Made by a program: the position numbers and the translations under genes. A stretch of 43,528 bases of DNA from Clostridia bacterium (lineage in GTDB: Bacteria > Bacillota > Clostridia > UMGS1883): positions 1-43,528 of the forward strand of contig JAFQLL010000055.1 in the NCBI GenBank assembly GCA_017414645.1. Direction: 5' to 3'. This document shows positions 33,443 through 42,562 of the stretch, one piece after another. The notes beneath the pieces were generated by a model that saw nothing but the letters and a program-made list of their open reading frames with translations, searched no databases and was not told the origin of the DNA. Each line of letters opens with the position of its first letter. Position 1 is the first letter of the stretch.

Positions 33443-35077
33443 ATGACAAAGGCTATTAATGCGGCGCTTTTGAAAAATATGATTCTTTCCGCCGCTAACA
33501 AGTTGAATGAAAATAAGGCTTATGTTGACTCTCTTAACGTGTTCCCCGTTCCCGACGGCGACACAGGTACAAACATGGCCCTCACATTTATGTCTGCCGC
33601 TAAGGACATTGCTCCCAAGGAATTTACTTCCGCTGCTGACGTTGCTGCTGCTGTTGCAAAGGCAACTCTCCGTGGTGCAAGAGGTAACTCGGGCGTTATC
33701 CTTTCCCAGATTTTCCGCGGTCTTTCCCTCGGCATGGCAGGTAAAGACGAAATTTCTGTTTATGACCTTGCCCATAGCGTACAGAAGGGCTGCGACACAG
33801 CCTACAGCGCAGTTATGAAGCCCACAGAGGGTACAATTCTTACAGTTATCCGCTTCATGGCAAAATCTGCAGTTGAAAACAGCGAAGCAGACAGCATTGA
33901 AAGCTTGTTTGCAGCATTCATGGCAGAGGGTAATGTTGCTCTTGACAAAACTCCCGAAATGCTTCCTCAGTTGAAGCAGGCAGGCGTTGTTGACGCAGGC
34001 GGTAAGGGTCTTCTCTTCATTTTTGAAGGCATGCAGCAGGCTCTTGACGGCAAGGCGGTTTCTCTTTCCGACGCTCCTGCAACAACTCAGAGCGCATCTG
34101 CAGCACAGCAGGCTATCGACCCCGACGACATTGAATTCGGCTATTGTACTGAATTTATTATTGAAAAGTATAACGAAAAGGACAACGCCAACGCATTCCG
34201 TGAAAAGATTGCCCCCACAGGCGACTGCTTGCTCGTTATTGAAGAAAGCGAAATCGTTAAGGTTCACATTCACACAAACAACCCCGGTTTCGTGCTTGAA
34301 CAGGCGGTAAAGCTCGGTCAGCTTATTAACATTAAAATCGACAACATGCGTTATCAGCACTCCAACATTATTGCAGAGGCTGACAACACAGCTCCCGCTC
34401 CAAAGGAAAAGGAACCCATGAAGGAGCTTGCAGTTATTTCTGTTTCCGCAGGCGAAGGCATTGCCGAAGTTTTCACAGAGCTGGGTGTTTCCTATGTTAT
34501 CCGCGGCGGTCAGACAATGAACCCCTCCACAGACGACATTTTAGCCGCTGTTGAAGAGGTTAATGCAAAGAATGTTATTGTTCTTCCCAACAATAAGAAC
34601 ATAATCCTTGCAGCAGAGCAGGCAATTGAGCTTGCAGAGGTTAATGTAGCGGTTATCCCCACAAAGACAATTCCCCAGGGTATTACAGCTATGACAAGCT
34701 TCCTTCCCGAGGGCTCTCTGGAGGATAACGTTGAAGCAATGAACGAGGCTATTGAGCTTGTTAAGAGCGGCAGCATCACTCACGCTGTAAGAAATACAAC
34801 TATTGACGATAAGGAAATTCACGAAGGCGACTATCTTGGAATGCGCGAAGGCAAAATTGCCCTTGTTAACCCCGATTTAGCTGAAACCTTCAATGCTCTT
34901 ATCGACGAAATGGTTGACGAGGATGCCGAAATTATTACAGTATACTACGGTGAAGACGTTTCTGAGGAAACTGCAGAAGAGCTCTGCGGTGCATTGGAAG
35001 ATAAGTACCCCGATTGCGATGTATACGTAAGATGCGGCGGTCAGCCTGTATACTACTTCTTCCTCGCTGTAGAATAA
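33443..35077 (+). CDS. DAK2-domain kinase YloV/FakA-like protein
   Basis: The 544-residue protein begins with a DhaL-type ATP-binding domain carrying NVFPVPDGDTGTNM (about 32-45) and GARGNSGVILSQIFRG. A middle linker and a C-terminal DegV-like FakA region follow (GMREGKIAL, EIITVYYGEDV, CGGQPVYYFFLAVE). Family members phosphorylate fatty acids bound to FakB for phospholipid synthesis. The start is ATG at 33443, 10 bases after AGGGGG; the longer frame overlaps the Asp23 gene. The order Asp23, yloV, recG matches Bacillota, with the intervening serine dehydratase genes of Bacillus absent. Confidence 0.93.
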   Translation: MTKAINAALLKNMILSAANKLNENKAYVDSLNVFPVPDGDTGTNMALTFMSAAKDIAPKEFTSAADVAAAVAKATLRGARGNSGVILSQIFRGLSLGMAGKDEISVYDLAHSVQKGCDTAYSAVMKPTEGTILTVIRFMAKSAVENSEADSIESLFAAFMAEGNVALDKTPEMLPQLKQAGVVDAGGKGLLFIFEGMQQALDGKAVSLSDAPATTQSASAAQQAIDPDDIEFGYCTEFIIEKYNEKDNANAFREKIAPTGDCLLVIEESEIVKVHIHTNNPGFVLEQAVKLGQLINIKIDNMRYQHSNIIAEADNTAPAPKEKEPMKELAVISVSAGEGIAEVFTELGVSYVIRGGQTMNPSTDDILAAVEEVNAKNVIVLPNNKNIILAAEQAIELAEVNVAVIPTKTIPQGITAMTSFLPEGSLEDNVEAMNEAIELVKSGSITHAVRNTTIDDKEIHEGDYLGMREGKIALVNPDLAETFNALIDEMVDEDAEIITVYYGEDVSEETAEELCGALEDKYPDCDVYVRCGGQPVYYFFLAVE

Positions 35078-35085
35078 AAACATTA

Positions 35086-35112
35086 AAAAGGGAAACCATG
35101 TGTTTCCCTTTT
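35086..35112 (+). terminator. Intrinsic terminator after yloV
   Basis: AAAAGGGAAAC (35086-35096) pairs with GTTTCCCTTTT (35102-35112) around CATGT, followed by GTTGTTTT. It separates yloV from recG by about 75 bases. I see no clear separate recG promoter in the gap, so partial readthrough is likely. Confidence 0.85.
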
Positions 35113-35186
35113 GTTGTTTTAATTCCGAGCTGATTCTGAACGCTTTGATGATTTACTCCCTATTTTTTCCGAAAGAAGGTGACAAG

Positions 35187-37229
35187 ATGGCACTTTACGA
35201 CCGCATTTTATCAATAAAAGGCATTGGCGCACAGCGTGCCGAGCAGCTTTCGCAGTTAGGCATTGAAACCGTGCGTGACATGCTTTACTACTTCCCCACA
35301 AACGTTGAAGACAGGCGCATTACAAAAAAAGTAACCGACCTTACCGACGGCGAGTTTGCCTGCATAACAGCAGTTGTAGGTGCTGCACCATCGGTTAAGC
35401 GCATACGAAAGGGCTTTGCAGTTTATTCCGTCCCCCTCAGAGACGACACCGGGGTAATTACTGCCACCTTCTATAATAACCCTTATGTAATGAAAAACTT
35501 CCGTGTTGGCTCTTACTATAATTTTTACGGAAGAATTGAGCATAAATTCGGCAAAAAAAGCATTATTACGCCAATTTATGAAGCCTATGGTGTAAACAAC
35601 GTTACAAACAACATTGTTCCCATATACCGCACAGGGGCACACATTACCCAGAAGGTTATGGTTGCCACAATTAAAAAGTGCTTGGAGGAAGCAGGCAACG
35701 CCATTGAAGACTTTATGCCAAAGTCGCTTATTGAAAAGTATAACCTGTGCCGTGCCGACTATGCCATCCGCAACATTCACTTTCCTTCTGATTACGACGC
35801 TTACGAATCGGCTCGTAACCGCCTTGCCTTCGAAGAGCTGTTTTTACTGCAGCTGGCTTTAAACATGCGTAAGCAAAACAGCAAAAAGGCAACTGTAACA
35901 CCCTTTGCCGATTTGGACACAGAGCCCATTACGAAGCTTTTTACTTATTCACTCACAAACGCCCAGAAAAAGGTTGTGGAAGAAATAAAGGGTGACTTAG
36001 CATCAAGCTCACCAATGAACCGCCTTGTGCAGGGCGATGTTGGCTCGGGTAAAACCGCTGTGGGCATGATAAGCCTGTACCTTGCGGTAAAAAACGGCTA
36101 TCAGGCGGCGTTTATGGCACCCACAAGCATTCTGGCACGCCAGCATTTTGAATCGGTTGCACCTGTATTTGAAGCTTTAGGCTACAAAACGGCACTTCTT
36201 ATCGGCAGCATGACAAAAAAAGAAAAGAACGCTGTATATGAAAAGCTTTCCACAGGCGAAATACAGCTTGTTATAGGCACACACGCACTTTTCCAGGAGG
36301 GCGTTAGCTTTAAAAATCTGCGTCTTGTTGTAACAGACGAACAGCACCGCTTCGGTGTAAAACAGCGTGGCGCATTGGTTTCCAAGGGCGAAAACGTGCA
36401 TATTCTGGTAATGACCGCAACACCTATTCCCCGCACACTTGCCCTTATTATATATGGCGATCTGGACATAAGCATTATTAATGAGCTTCCCCCCGGTCGT
36501 GAAAAGGTTGACACCTTCTGCATTGGCGAAAATATACGCGAAAGAATGTACAACTTTATCCGCAAAGAGGTTTCCACAGGGCATAAGGTTTATATTGTGT
36601 GCCCCATGGTTGACGAAAACGACGAGCTTGATTTAAAGAGCGCTGTTTCCTACCGTGATAACCTTGCACAAAATATTTTCCCCGACATAAAGGTGGGGCT
36701 TGTTCACGGCAAAATGAAGGATAGCGAAAAGGACTCGGTTATGAACTCTTTTGCCTTTGGCGACATGAGCATTTTAGTTTCAACAACGGTTATTGAGGTT
36801 GGCGTAAATGTACCCGAAGCAACATTAATGATTATTGAAAATGCTGAGCGCTTCGGGCTCAGTCAGCTGCATCAGCTCCGTGGACGAGTTGGACGCGGCA
36901 AGGACAAAAGCTATTGCATTCTCCTGCCCTCCTCTATGGATGAGGACATTAAAAAGCGCATGGGTATAATGACAAAAACAAACGATGGCTTTGTTATTTC
37001 CCAGACAGATTTGCAGCTTCGGGGCCCGGGCGAATTTTTCGGCACACGCCAGCACGGCTTACCGCCCTTAAAAATTTCGTCGCTTCTCGACATGGAAACC
37101 TTAAAACAATCGTCCGAGGCGGTAAGAGAGCTTTTAGAAGACGACCCCACCCTCGCAAAGGACGAAAACACCCTTTTAAGAAAGCGTGCCGAGGTTCTGT
37201 TCTCTGACATTGACGAATATATGGTTTAA
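35187..37229 (+). CDS. recG: ATP-dependent DNA helicase RecG
   Basis: The 680-residue protein is of normal RecG length. An N-terminal wedge/OB domain (about 50-150) is followed by helicase motifs: GDVGSGKTAVG (283-293), DEQHRFGVKQR (384-394), TATPIPRTLA and QLRGRVGRG (563-571). It remodels stalled replication forks and branched DNA. ATG at 35187 follows GAAGGTGA; the longer frame from 35100 has no ribosome binding site and runs across the terminator. The helicase ends at a terminator shared with malQ. Confidence 0.96.
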   Translation: MALYDRILSIKGIGAQRAEQLSQLGIETVRDMLYYFPTNVEDRRITKKVTDLTDGEFACITAVVGAAPSVKRIRKGFAVYSVPLRDDTGVITATFYNNPYVMKNFRVGSYYNFYGRIEHKFGKKSIITPIYEAYGVNNVTNNIVPIYRTGAHITQKVMVATIKKCLEEAGNAIEDFMPKSLIEKYNLCRADYAIRNIHFPSDYDAYESARNRLAFEELFLLQLALNMRKQNSKKATVTPFADLDTEPITKLFTYSLTNAQKKVVEEIKGDLASSSPMNRLVQGDVGSGKTAVGMISLYLAVKNGYQAAFMAPTSILARQHFESVAPVFEALGYKTALLIGSMTKKEKNAVYEKLSTGEIQLVIGTHALFQEGVSFKNLRLVVTDEQHRFGVKQRGALVSKGENVHILVMTATPIPRTLALIIYGDLDISIINELPPGREKVDTFCIGENIRERMYNFIRKEVSTGHKVYIVCPMVDENDELDLKSAVSYRDNLAQNIFPDIKVGLVHGKMKDSEKDSVMNSFAFGDMSILVSTTVIEVGVNVPEATLMIIENAERFGLSQLHQLRGRVGRGKDKSYCILLPSSMDEDIKKRMGIMTKTNDGFVISQTDLQLRGPGEFFGTRQHGLPPLKISSLLDMETLKQSSEAVRELLEDDPTLAKDENTLLRKRAEVLFSDIDEYMV

Positions 37230-37268
37230 AAAAAGAGAAAATGCAATTCACTGCATTTTCTCTTTTTT
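37229..37268. terminator. Bidirectional terminator between recG and malQ
   Basis: A 17-bp stem ends in AATGCA/TGCATT around ATTCAC and is flanked by A-rich and T-rich tracts on both strands. It touches the stop codons of both convergent genes (recG at 37227-37229 and malQ at 37268-37270). Confidence 0.88.
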
Positions 37269-38734
37269 TATCTCTCATAAAGCTTTGTCATATCATAAAT
37301 TTCTTTTGCTAAGGTATCTGTAAGGCGTTCCTTATCTACTCGCCACTGCCAGTTACCCGAGGCTGTTGAGGGGGTGTTCATCCTACCCTCGCTACCTAAA
37401 TTAAGGTAATCCTGCATGCATATTACGCACAAGGAAGACACCGACGAGAGCGCACCGCGGATAAGCCCCTTTGCAATGCCCTCTTCCTTTGTAAGGTTAA
37501 AGTATTTTTTTGCCTTTTCACGGTCAAAGGCTGCAACAGCTTCGTACCAGCCTTTTGCTGTGTCGTTATCGTGTGTGCCAACATAGCACACACTGTTTTT
37601 TGTGTAATTATGAGGCAGATAATCGCCCGACTCTCTTTCGTCGAAGGCAAACTGCAAAATTTTCATGCCAGGGTAGCCCGTATCTGATAAAAGCTTTTTT
37701 ACACTGTCTGTCAGATAGCCTAAATCTTCGGCAATAATCGGCAAATTTTCGCCTAATTCGCGCTCAAATGCCTTGAAAAGCTTCATGCCGGGGCCATCTA
37801 TCCACTTGCCGTTAACGGCGGTTTCCTCACCTGAATCGATTGCAAAATAGCTGTCAAAGCCACGGAAATGGTCTATTCTTACAGTGTCGAAAAGCTTAAG
37901 GGTGTGCCCAAGGCGTTCTGTCCACCACATATATTTTGTTCTCTCCAGCCAATCCCAATCGTAGATGGGGTTGCCCCACCTTTGCCCAAGAGGCGAAAAG
38001 CCGTCAGGGGGAACACCTGCAACGGTATAGGGCACATAGCCCTCGTCAAGGAGAAAGGCTCTCCCCTCGCTCCATACATCGGCACTGTCAGAAGCGCAAT
38101 ATATGGGCAAATCGCCAACTATTTCAATGCCCTTTTCGTTTGCATAGCTCTTAAGGGCAAACCATTGCTTAAAAAACAAAAACTGTATTGCTTTATAAAT
38201 ACGCACAGTGTCATCATCGGAAAAAAGCAGCGCTGCTTCGCCCTTTATGCGCAATTCTATTGGCCACTCTTCCCTTGCTTTAAAGTTCATTTTTTCTTTA
38301 ATTGCCATAAAAATGGCGTAGTCATCAAGCCACAGACGGTTTTCGTCTGTGAAGGTGTAAAATTCGGCAGAAGGCATTTTAAGAAAACGCTCTGCCGCTT
38401 TTTTTAAAATTGGCAAACGGGTAGAAAAAAGCCATCCGTAGTCAACCCTGCCGTTATCTATTTCCCGGGAAATGGCATTAAGCTCGCTTTTTTCAAGAAG
38501 ACCTTCTTCGCAGAGCATATCCAAATCGATAAAATAGGGGTTTCCCCCATAGGATGAATATGCCTGATAGGGCGAATCACCGTAGGAGGTATGACCAATG
38601 GGCAATACCTGCCACACCTTCTGCCCTGCTTTTTCCAGAAAATCTATAAAATTGTAGGCTTCTTTTCCCATTGTTCCTATCCCGTAAGGAGACGGAAGCG
38701 AGGAAACATGAAGTAAAATACCGCTTTTGCGCAT
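37268..38734 (-). CDS. malQ: 4-alpha-glucanotransferase
   Basis: The GH77 enzyme moves maltosyl or longer alpha-1,4-glucan units between chains during maltodextrin and glycogen use. MRKSGILLHVSSLPSPYGIG is the classic N-terminus. QVLPIGHTSYGDSPYQ, the nucleophile segment VRIDHFRGFD, acid/base IAEDLG and GTHDNDT are all present. Starting at ATG 38734 gives 488 residues. In-frame ATGs at 38740 and 38779 are possible, but GAAAGAG is best placed for 38734. It lies downstream of the 38931-41937 transporter genes, which supports a maltodextrin substrate. Confidence 0.93.
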   Translation of the reverse strand: MRKSGILLHVSSLPSPYGIGTMGKEAYNFIDFLEKAGQKVWQVLPIGHTSYGDSPYQAYSSYGGNPYFIDLDMLCEEGLLEKSELNAISREIDNGRVDYGWLFSTRLPILKKAAERFLKMPSAEFYTFTDENRLWLDDYAIFMAIKEKMNFKAREEWPIELRIKGEAALLFSDDDTVRIYKAIQFLFFKQWFALKSYANEKGIEIVGDLPIYCASDSADVWSEGRAFLLDEGYVPYTVAGVPPDGFSPLGQRWGNPIYDWDWLERTKYMWWTERLGHTLKLFDTVRIDHFRGFDSYFAIDSGEETAVNGKWIDGPGMKLFKAFERELGENLPIIAEDLGYLTDSVKKLLSDTGYPGMKILQFAFDERESGDYLPHNYTKNSVCYVGTHDNDTAKGWYEAVAAFDREKAKKYFNLTKEEGIAKGLIRGALSSVSSLCVICMQDYLNLGSEGRMNTPSTASGNWQWRVDKERLTDTLAKEIYDMTKLYER

Positions 38735-38790
38735 TTTCATCAGCTCTTTCAGTTTACGTTGATTAGGTAATTGCAACATTTTTTAAGGTA

Positions 38791-38864
38791 CGGGGACACG
38801 CCTGTTTCGCTAAAATCAATTAATACAAACATCATGGTCTGAATGTGGGTCAGGCATGTCCCAC
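38791..38864. repeat. Imperfect 14-bp inverted repeat, possible mobile-element remnant
   Basis: CGGGGACACGCCTG (38791-38804) and CAGGCATGTCCCAC (38851-38864) match at 11 of 14 positions in inverted orientation and enclose 46 bases. GC-rich GGGACA...TGTCCC ends like these resemble REP-like elements moved by Y1 (RAYT) transposases. No transposase is present. It lies in the 196-base gap between malQ and its transporter genes. Confidence 0.4.
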
Positions 38865-38898
38865 GTTGTGGGCTTTAGTAAAATTGTGGTCACCTAAT

Positions 38899-38929
38899 TC
38901 TGCACTCTGCACTCTGCATTCTGCACTCT
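38899..38929. repeat. Four tandem copies of TCTGCAC
   Basis: TCTGCAC repeats at 38899, 38906, 38913 (as TCTGCAT) and 38920, then TCT. It abuts the stop codon of the permease gene at 38931. It is a simple repeat in a noncoding gap; no function is evident. Confidence 0.85.
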
Positions 38930-38930
38930 T

Positions 38931-39764
38931 TTAACCTTTAACCGCACCACTTAACACACCCTCTATTATATACCTTTGAAGGAAAATATACAACACAATT
39001 ATGGGGATGATGGAAAGGGTGAGCATTGCCATAAAGCCGCCCCAGTCCACATTGCCGTAAGCGCCCTGCATGGTTAATTGCACCGCTACGGGTATTGTTT
39101 TATATTTCGAGCCCAAAACAAGGTACGGAAGAAGGTAGTCGTTCCATATCCACATGGCATTTAATATTGCAACCGTTACGGTGGTGGATTTTAAAATGGG
39201 GAACACAACCCTGAAAAAGGTTTGCACACTGTTACAGCCGTCGATGGTTGCAGCCTCTTCTATTTCCCGGGGAATGCCCTTTACAAAGCCCGAAAACATG
39301 AACACGCTAAGCCCTGCACCAAAGCCCAGGTAAATGAAAACAATGCCCAATGGGTTTGCAAAATTTAATTTTACTGCCACATAGGTAAGGGTGTACATTA
39401 CCATCTGAAAGGGCACTATCATTGAAAAAACGAAGGCAAAATAAAGCATTTTTGTGAAAATTGTTTTTCTGCGGGTTATATACCAGGCTGTCATTGAAGA
39501 GCAGACTATAATAAGTGTAACCGACAAAACCGTAACAAAAAGGCTTATGCCGAAGGCCTTGAAAAACCCCGAGGCTTCAATGCCGGAAAAATAGTTTGTG
39601 AGCCCTACAAAGCTTTCCTTCATGGGCAAACTGAAGGGCTCTGACATAATTACAAACCTGCTTTTGAAGGAATTTATCAGTATTATAAACACAGGTATAA
39701 GAAAAAACAGCGCCACTACCGATAAAAGGCAATACCAAAGAACTTTTGTTAACGTTTTATTCAT
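38931..39764 (-). CDS. Carbohydrate ABC transporter permease (MalG-type), maltodextrin-like locus
   Basis: The 277-residue CUT1 permease has six predicted helices and the coupling loop EIEEAATIDGCNSVQTFFRV followed by VFPILKST. It belongs with the permease and binding protein upstream and with malQ downstream. The ATG at 39764 overlaps the partner's stop by one base (TAATG). The ATPase is not encoded here. Confidence 0.92.
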   Translation of the reverse strand: MNKTLTKVLWYCLLSVVALFFLIPVFIILINSFKSRFVIMSEPFSLPMKESFVGLTNYFSGIEASGFFKAFGISLFVTVLSVTLIIVCSSMTAWYITRRKTIFTKMLYFAFVFSMIVPFQMVMYTLTYVAVKLNFANPLGIVFIYLGFGAGLSVFMFSGFVKGIPREIEEAATIDGCNSVQTFFRVVFPILKSTTVTVAILNAMWIWNDYLLPYLVLGSKYKTIPVAVQLTMQGAYGNVDWGGFMAMLTLSIIPIIVLYIFLQRYIIEGVLSGAVKG

Positions 39765-40597
39765 TACACCTCAACCTCCCTTGAGCGCGTGAGCTTAAGC
39801 TGCACAAGTGCAATGAGGGCTACAATTACAAAAAACACTACAGCTTTCGCCTGTCCCACCCCCTGCCAGCCTATTCTGCCGTAAAAGGTGTCGTAAATAT
39901 CGAGAGCGAGCATGCTTGTTTCTTTACCGGGGGCACCGCCCGTAAGGGCAAGGTTCTGGTCAAAAAGCTTGAAGGAATTTGTAAGGGTAAGAAAGGTGCA
40001 TATTGTAACTGAGGGCATGAGCGACGGAATTGTCACGTGCCACAGAGCACTTATGTGGTTTGCGCCGTCAATGTGTGCCGCCTCGATAAGCCCACGGTCA
40101 ACGCTTTGAAGCCCTGCTATATAAATAATCATCATGTAGCCTATCATCTGCCAGTTCATGAGAATAACCAGCCCCCAGAAGCCGTAGCTTGCGTCGAAAG
40201 TGATATCCACCCCGAAGTAGGAGAGCACCCCGTTTATAATAACGTTCCATATATAGCCAAGCACAATGCCGCCGATAAGGTTCGGTAAAAAGAAAACCGT
40301 GCGGAAAAAGTTAACGCCCTTTAAGCTTTTTGTAAGCAAAAGCGCTAAAAGAAAGGCAAAAACATTGACCGAGATTACGGAAACTATTGTAAATTTTATT
40401 GTAAACCACAAGGCATTTAAAAAGCCTGTGTCTGCTGTAAATGCCTTTACATAGTTTTCCACGCCTACAAAGCTTGCGTTTTCAACGGTTGTGAACTCTG
40501 TAAAAGAAAGAATTAGTCCGCCCAGAAAAGGCACTACAAAGAATACTAAAAATGCAAGAGTTAATGGCAAAAGGAACAAAGGAGCATATTTTTTCAA
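39764..40597 (-). CDS. Carbohydrate ABC transporter permease (MalF/UgpA-type), maltodextrin-like locus
   Basis: The 277-residue CUT1 permease has the motif RGLIEAAHIDGANHISALWH followed by VTIPSLMP. The first hydrophobic segment serves as uncleaved signal. The ATG at 40597 lies 11 bases after the binding-protein gene. Together with 38931-39764 it forms the channel of the second sugar importer of the window. Confidence 0.92.
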   Translation of the reverse strand: MKKYAPLFLLPLTLAFLVFFVVPFLGGLILSFTEFTTVENASFVGVENYVKAFTADTGFLNALWFTIKFTIVSVISVNVFAFLLALLLTKSLKGVNFFRTVFFLPNLIGGIVLGYIWNVIINGVLSYFGVDITFDASYGFWGLVILMNWQMIGYMMIIYIAGLQSVDRGLIEAAHIDGANHISALWHVTIPSLMPSVTICTFLTLTNSFKLFDQNLALTGGAPGKETSMLALDIYDTFYGRIGWQGVGQAKAVVFFVIVALIALVQLKLTRSREVEV

Positions 40598-40608
40598 AAT
40601 ACCACCCC

Positions 40609-41937
40609 TTACCTGTTGCTTTCTGTTTTCCAGTCTTTTACGGCTGCATCACGGACATCTGTCCAGTTTTTTGTGCCCTGTGCGTACATAAGAAGGTTAC
40701 TGCCCATGTTGTTTTTAAAAACCTGAGAGGGAAAAATTACAAAATCCCAGGGAACGGTATGCGTGCCTTCCATGTTCATCCACCTTACAACCTCTTTTGC
40801 AAGAGGGTCGTCGGGTGTTTCGTCGTTTGAAAAGGTGTTAAAGGGTGTTATAAAGCCCAGCTCCTCAGTAACGTAGCGTTTACCTGTTTCCGAGGAAAAA
40901 AGCCAGTAGAGGAAATCCTCAGAAGCCTTCTGCGCATTTTCGTCCGCACGCTTGTTAATTGCAAGATACCCCTCCGTACCAATGCAAAGGCCCTGGTTTT
41001 CGTCGTTAATGCCCATATAAAGGGGCATCATTTTAACGTCCTCTTCGCCAACAACATTGCCGCCGACTTCTTTTATCTGGCTGTAGCCCCAGTTACCATT
41101 CTGCACCATGGCACATTTCCCAAGGGCAAACTCTGCCATAGAGTCGCCCGTAATTTTTGAACCCAGCATTTTTTTGTCAGTAACGGAATTGTTAAGGTAC
41201 AAGTCGAAAAGCTTTCTGTAGTTTTCGGCAAATTCGAAATTAAAGTTATTAACCTCGTCTGTTTCAAGGTCAATGTCATTTTTATCGAACTCGTAGTGGA
41301 CGGGCACATTTAAAAGGTGTGTCTGCCAGCGCCAGTCCTCCCCGGGCTTAAGTGAGGTTGATGCAAAAACCCCCTCGATGCCTAAATCCTTCTTTCGCTT
41401 TGTCATTTCCTCTACAACCTCTTTTAAATCCTCGAAGGATTTAATTTCTTCTGCCGAAGCAAGATTCGTTTTTTTGTCGGGAAGTGCAAAAAATTTGCGC
41501 ATGATTGCATCGTTATAAATTATGCCGTAGCCCTCCACAACGTAGGGAATGCCGAAAACGCCTTCGTCGGTTTTAAGGAGCAAATCATCGTCGGTAACAA
41601 TGTCGGCAATGGTGCTGTTTTCAAGGTTTTTGCAATAATCCTTCCAGTTAGCGTAGCCACGGGGACCGTTTATCTGGAAAATGGTGGGTGCTTCATTTGT
41701 AGCCATTTTGGCAGTAAGTGTGCTTTCGTAAGTATTTGCTGCCGCTGTTTCAACAACAAGCTTTACACCTGTTTCATTTTCATAGTCTTTAGCAATGCGC
41801 TCATAGACCGATGCAATTTCAGGCTTAAAGTTTAAAAGCCTTACCGTTGCGCTTGTTTCTGTAGTATCTCTCTGGCAACAGCCCGAAAGAAAAGAAAAAA
41901 GCAATGCAATTACAAGTAAAATACTAAGTTTTTTCAT
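40609..41937 (-). CDS. Sugar-binding lipoprotein (family 1), maltodextrin-like locus
   Basis: The 442-residue lipoprotein has a signal peptide with lipobox FLSGC (Cys20). The family 1 binding-protein pattern follows (NEAPTIFQINGPRGYANWKD; GKCAMVQNGNWGYSQI; EGYLAINKRA). Its length is normal for the family. AGAGGGG precedes the ATG. The malQ gene downstream suggests alpha-glucan oligosaccharides as substrate, but this is inference from context. Confidence 0.92.
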   Translation of the reverse strand: MKKLSILLVIALLFSFLSGCCQRDTTETSATVRLLNFKPEIASVYERIAKDYENETGVKLVVETAAANTYESTLTAKMATNEAPTIFQINGPRGYANWKDYCKNLENSTIADIVTDDDLLLKTDEGVFGIPYVVEGYGIIYNDAIMRKFFALPDKKTNLASAEEIKSFEDLKEVVEEMTKRKKDLGIEGVFASTSLKPGEDWRWQTHLLNVPVHYEFDKNDIDLETDEVNNFNFEFAENYRKLFDLYLNNSVTDKKMLGSKITGDSMAEFALGKCAMVQNGNWGYSQIKEVGGNVVGEEDVKMMPLYMGINDENQGLCIGTEGYLAINKRADENAQKASEDFLYWLFSSETGKRYVTEELGFITPFNTFSNDETPDDPLAKEVVRWMNMEGTHTVPWDFVIFPSQVFKNNMGSNLLMYAQGTKNWTDVRDAAVKDWKTESNR

Positions 41938-41961
41938 AAAAACCCCTCTTTTTTATACGAC

Positions 41962-41987
41962 AAAAGAGATTCATAACGAATCTCTTT
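41962..41987. terminator. Palindromic hairpin between the yneA-like and sugar-binding genes
   Basis: AAAAGAGATTC and GAATCTCTTTT form an 11-bp perfect inverted repeat around ATAAC. In the minus direction it follows the yneA-like gene, where it can act as its terminator with a short U tract. It also sits 25 bases before the binding-protein start, so it could instead be an operator for a LacI-type regulator. Confidence 0.6.
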
Positions 41988-42052
41988 TTAGTTGTCGCCT
42001 TTTAATAAAAGCATTGCCATTATATTAAATTTTATTCTCTTGCATAGGCTTT

Positions 42053-42454
42053 TTACACATTCTCCACAGGAATGATAAGCACATCGCCTGCAGAAATTGC
42101 GCTTGAATCAAGGTCGTTTGCTTTTTTAATTTTGTAAATAAGCTCGCCTGTGGACATGTCATCGCTCTTATATTCGTTTGCTATGCTCCAGAGTGTTTCG
42201 CCATAAGTAACTGCGTGAGAAGGACAACCAACGTAGCTTTCACTGCTGTATGAGCTTATTGTAAAGTAAGACATGCAAAAGCACACAAGAAGAGCGCATA
42301 CTGTAAAGAAAACCCTTCTTTCCTTCTTAAGCTGCTTTTTTGCAGCCTTTCTCTTGTTGTAAAATTCAGTATATGAATAATAAGAAGGAACGTTGTCCAT
42401 CCAGTCGTCTGCAAGTATGGGAGAAATTCTGCCTAAGTATTTAGCTTCTGTCAT
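42053..42454 (-). CDS. Small membrane protein with C-terminal LysM domain (YneA-like)
   Basis: The 133-residue protein has a basic cytosolic start, one membrane helix (about 53-71) and an extracellular LysM domain (about 80-130; YGETLWSIANEY, IKKANDL, GDVLIIPV). The position and architecture match YneA, the SOS-induced cell division inhibitor divergent from lexA in Bacillus. ATG at 42454 follows GAGGCGG; the longer frame would run over the promoter and operators. LexA control is supported by the three boxes upstream. The name yneA is inferred from context, not from strong sequence identity. Confidence 0.85.
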   Translation of the reverse strand: MTEAKYLGRISPILADDWMDNVPSYYSYTEFYNKRKAAKKQLKKERRVFFTVCALLVCFCMSYFTISSYSSESYVGCPSHAVTYGETLWSIANEYKSDDMSTGELIYKIKKANDLDSSAISAGDVLIIPVENV

Positions 42455-42472
42455 TGTAATTCCGCCTCTCTT

Positions 42473-42486
42473 CGAACAGGTGTTCG
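42473..42486. promoter_or_regulatory. LexA box 1
   Basis: CGAACAGGTGTTCG is a perfect match to the Bacillota SOS box CGAACRNRYGTTYG. It lies just downstream of the predicted start of the yneA-like transcript, so LexA would block its elongation or initiation. Confidence 0.92.
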
Positions 42487-42500
42487 TGTTTTCTACCCTT

Positions 42501-42529
42501 ACTATAACAGAACATTTGTTCGATGTCAA
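42501..42529 (-). promoter_or_regulatory. SOS-controlled promoter of the yneA-like gene
   Basis: TTGACA (42529-42524), a 17-base spacer and TATAGT (42506-42501) are read on the minus strand. LexA box 2 fills the spacer. Confidence 0.85.
42509..42522. promoter_or_regulatory. LexA box 2
   Basis: On the minus strand CGAACAAATGTTCT differs from the SOS box consensus only at the last base. It lies between the -35 and -10 boxes of the yneA-like promoter. Confidence 0.85.
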
Positions 42530-42548
42530 TATTTTTTTGAAAAATTTT

Positions 42549-42562
42549 CGAACAAATGTTTG
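42549..42562. promoter_or_regulatory. LexA box 3
   Basis: CGAACAAATGTTTG fits the SOS box consensus and overlaps the -35 box of lexA, which supports autoregulation of lexA. Confidence 0.9.

Noticed and set aside
33437..34360. 307-codon minus-strand reading frame opposite yloV
   Set aside because: It is a shadow of the strongly supported yloV gene, is rich in Cys and Asn, and has no ribosome binding site.
38735..38779. Longer start for malQ
   Set aside because: The upstream ATG has no ribosome binding site, and the family normally starts MRKSGILLH; kept only as an alternative.
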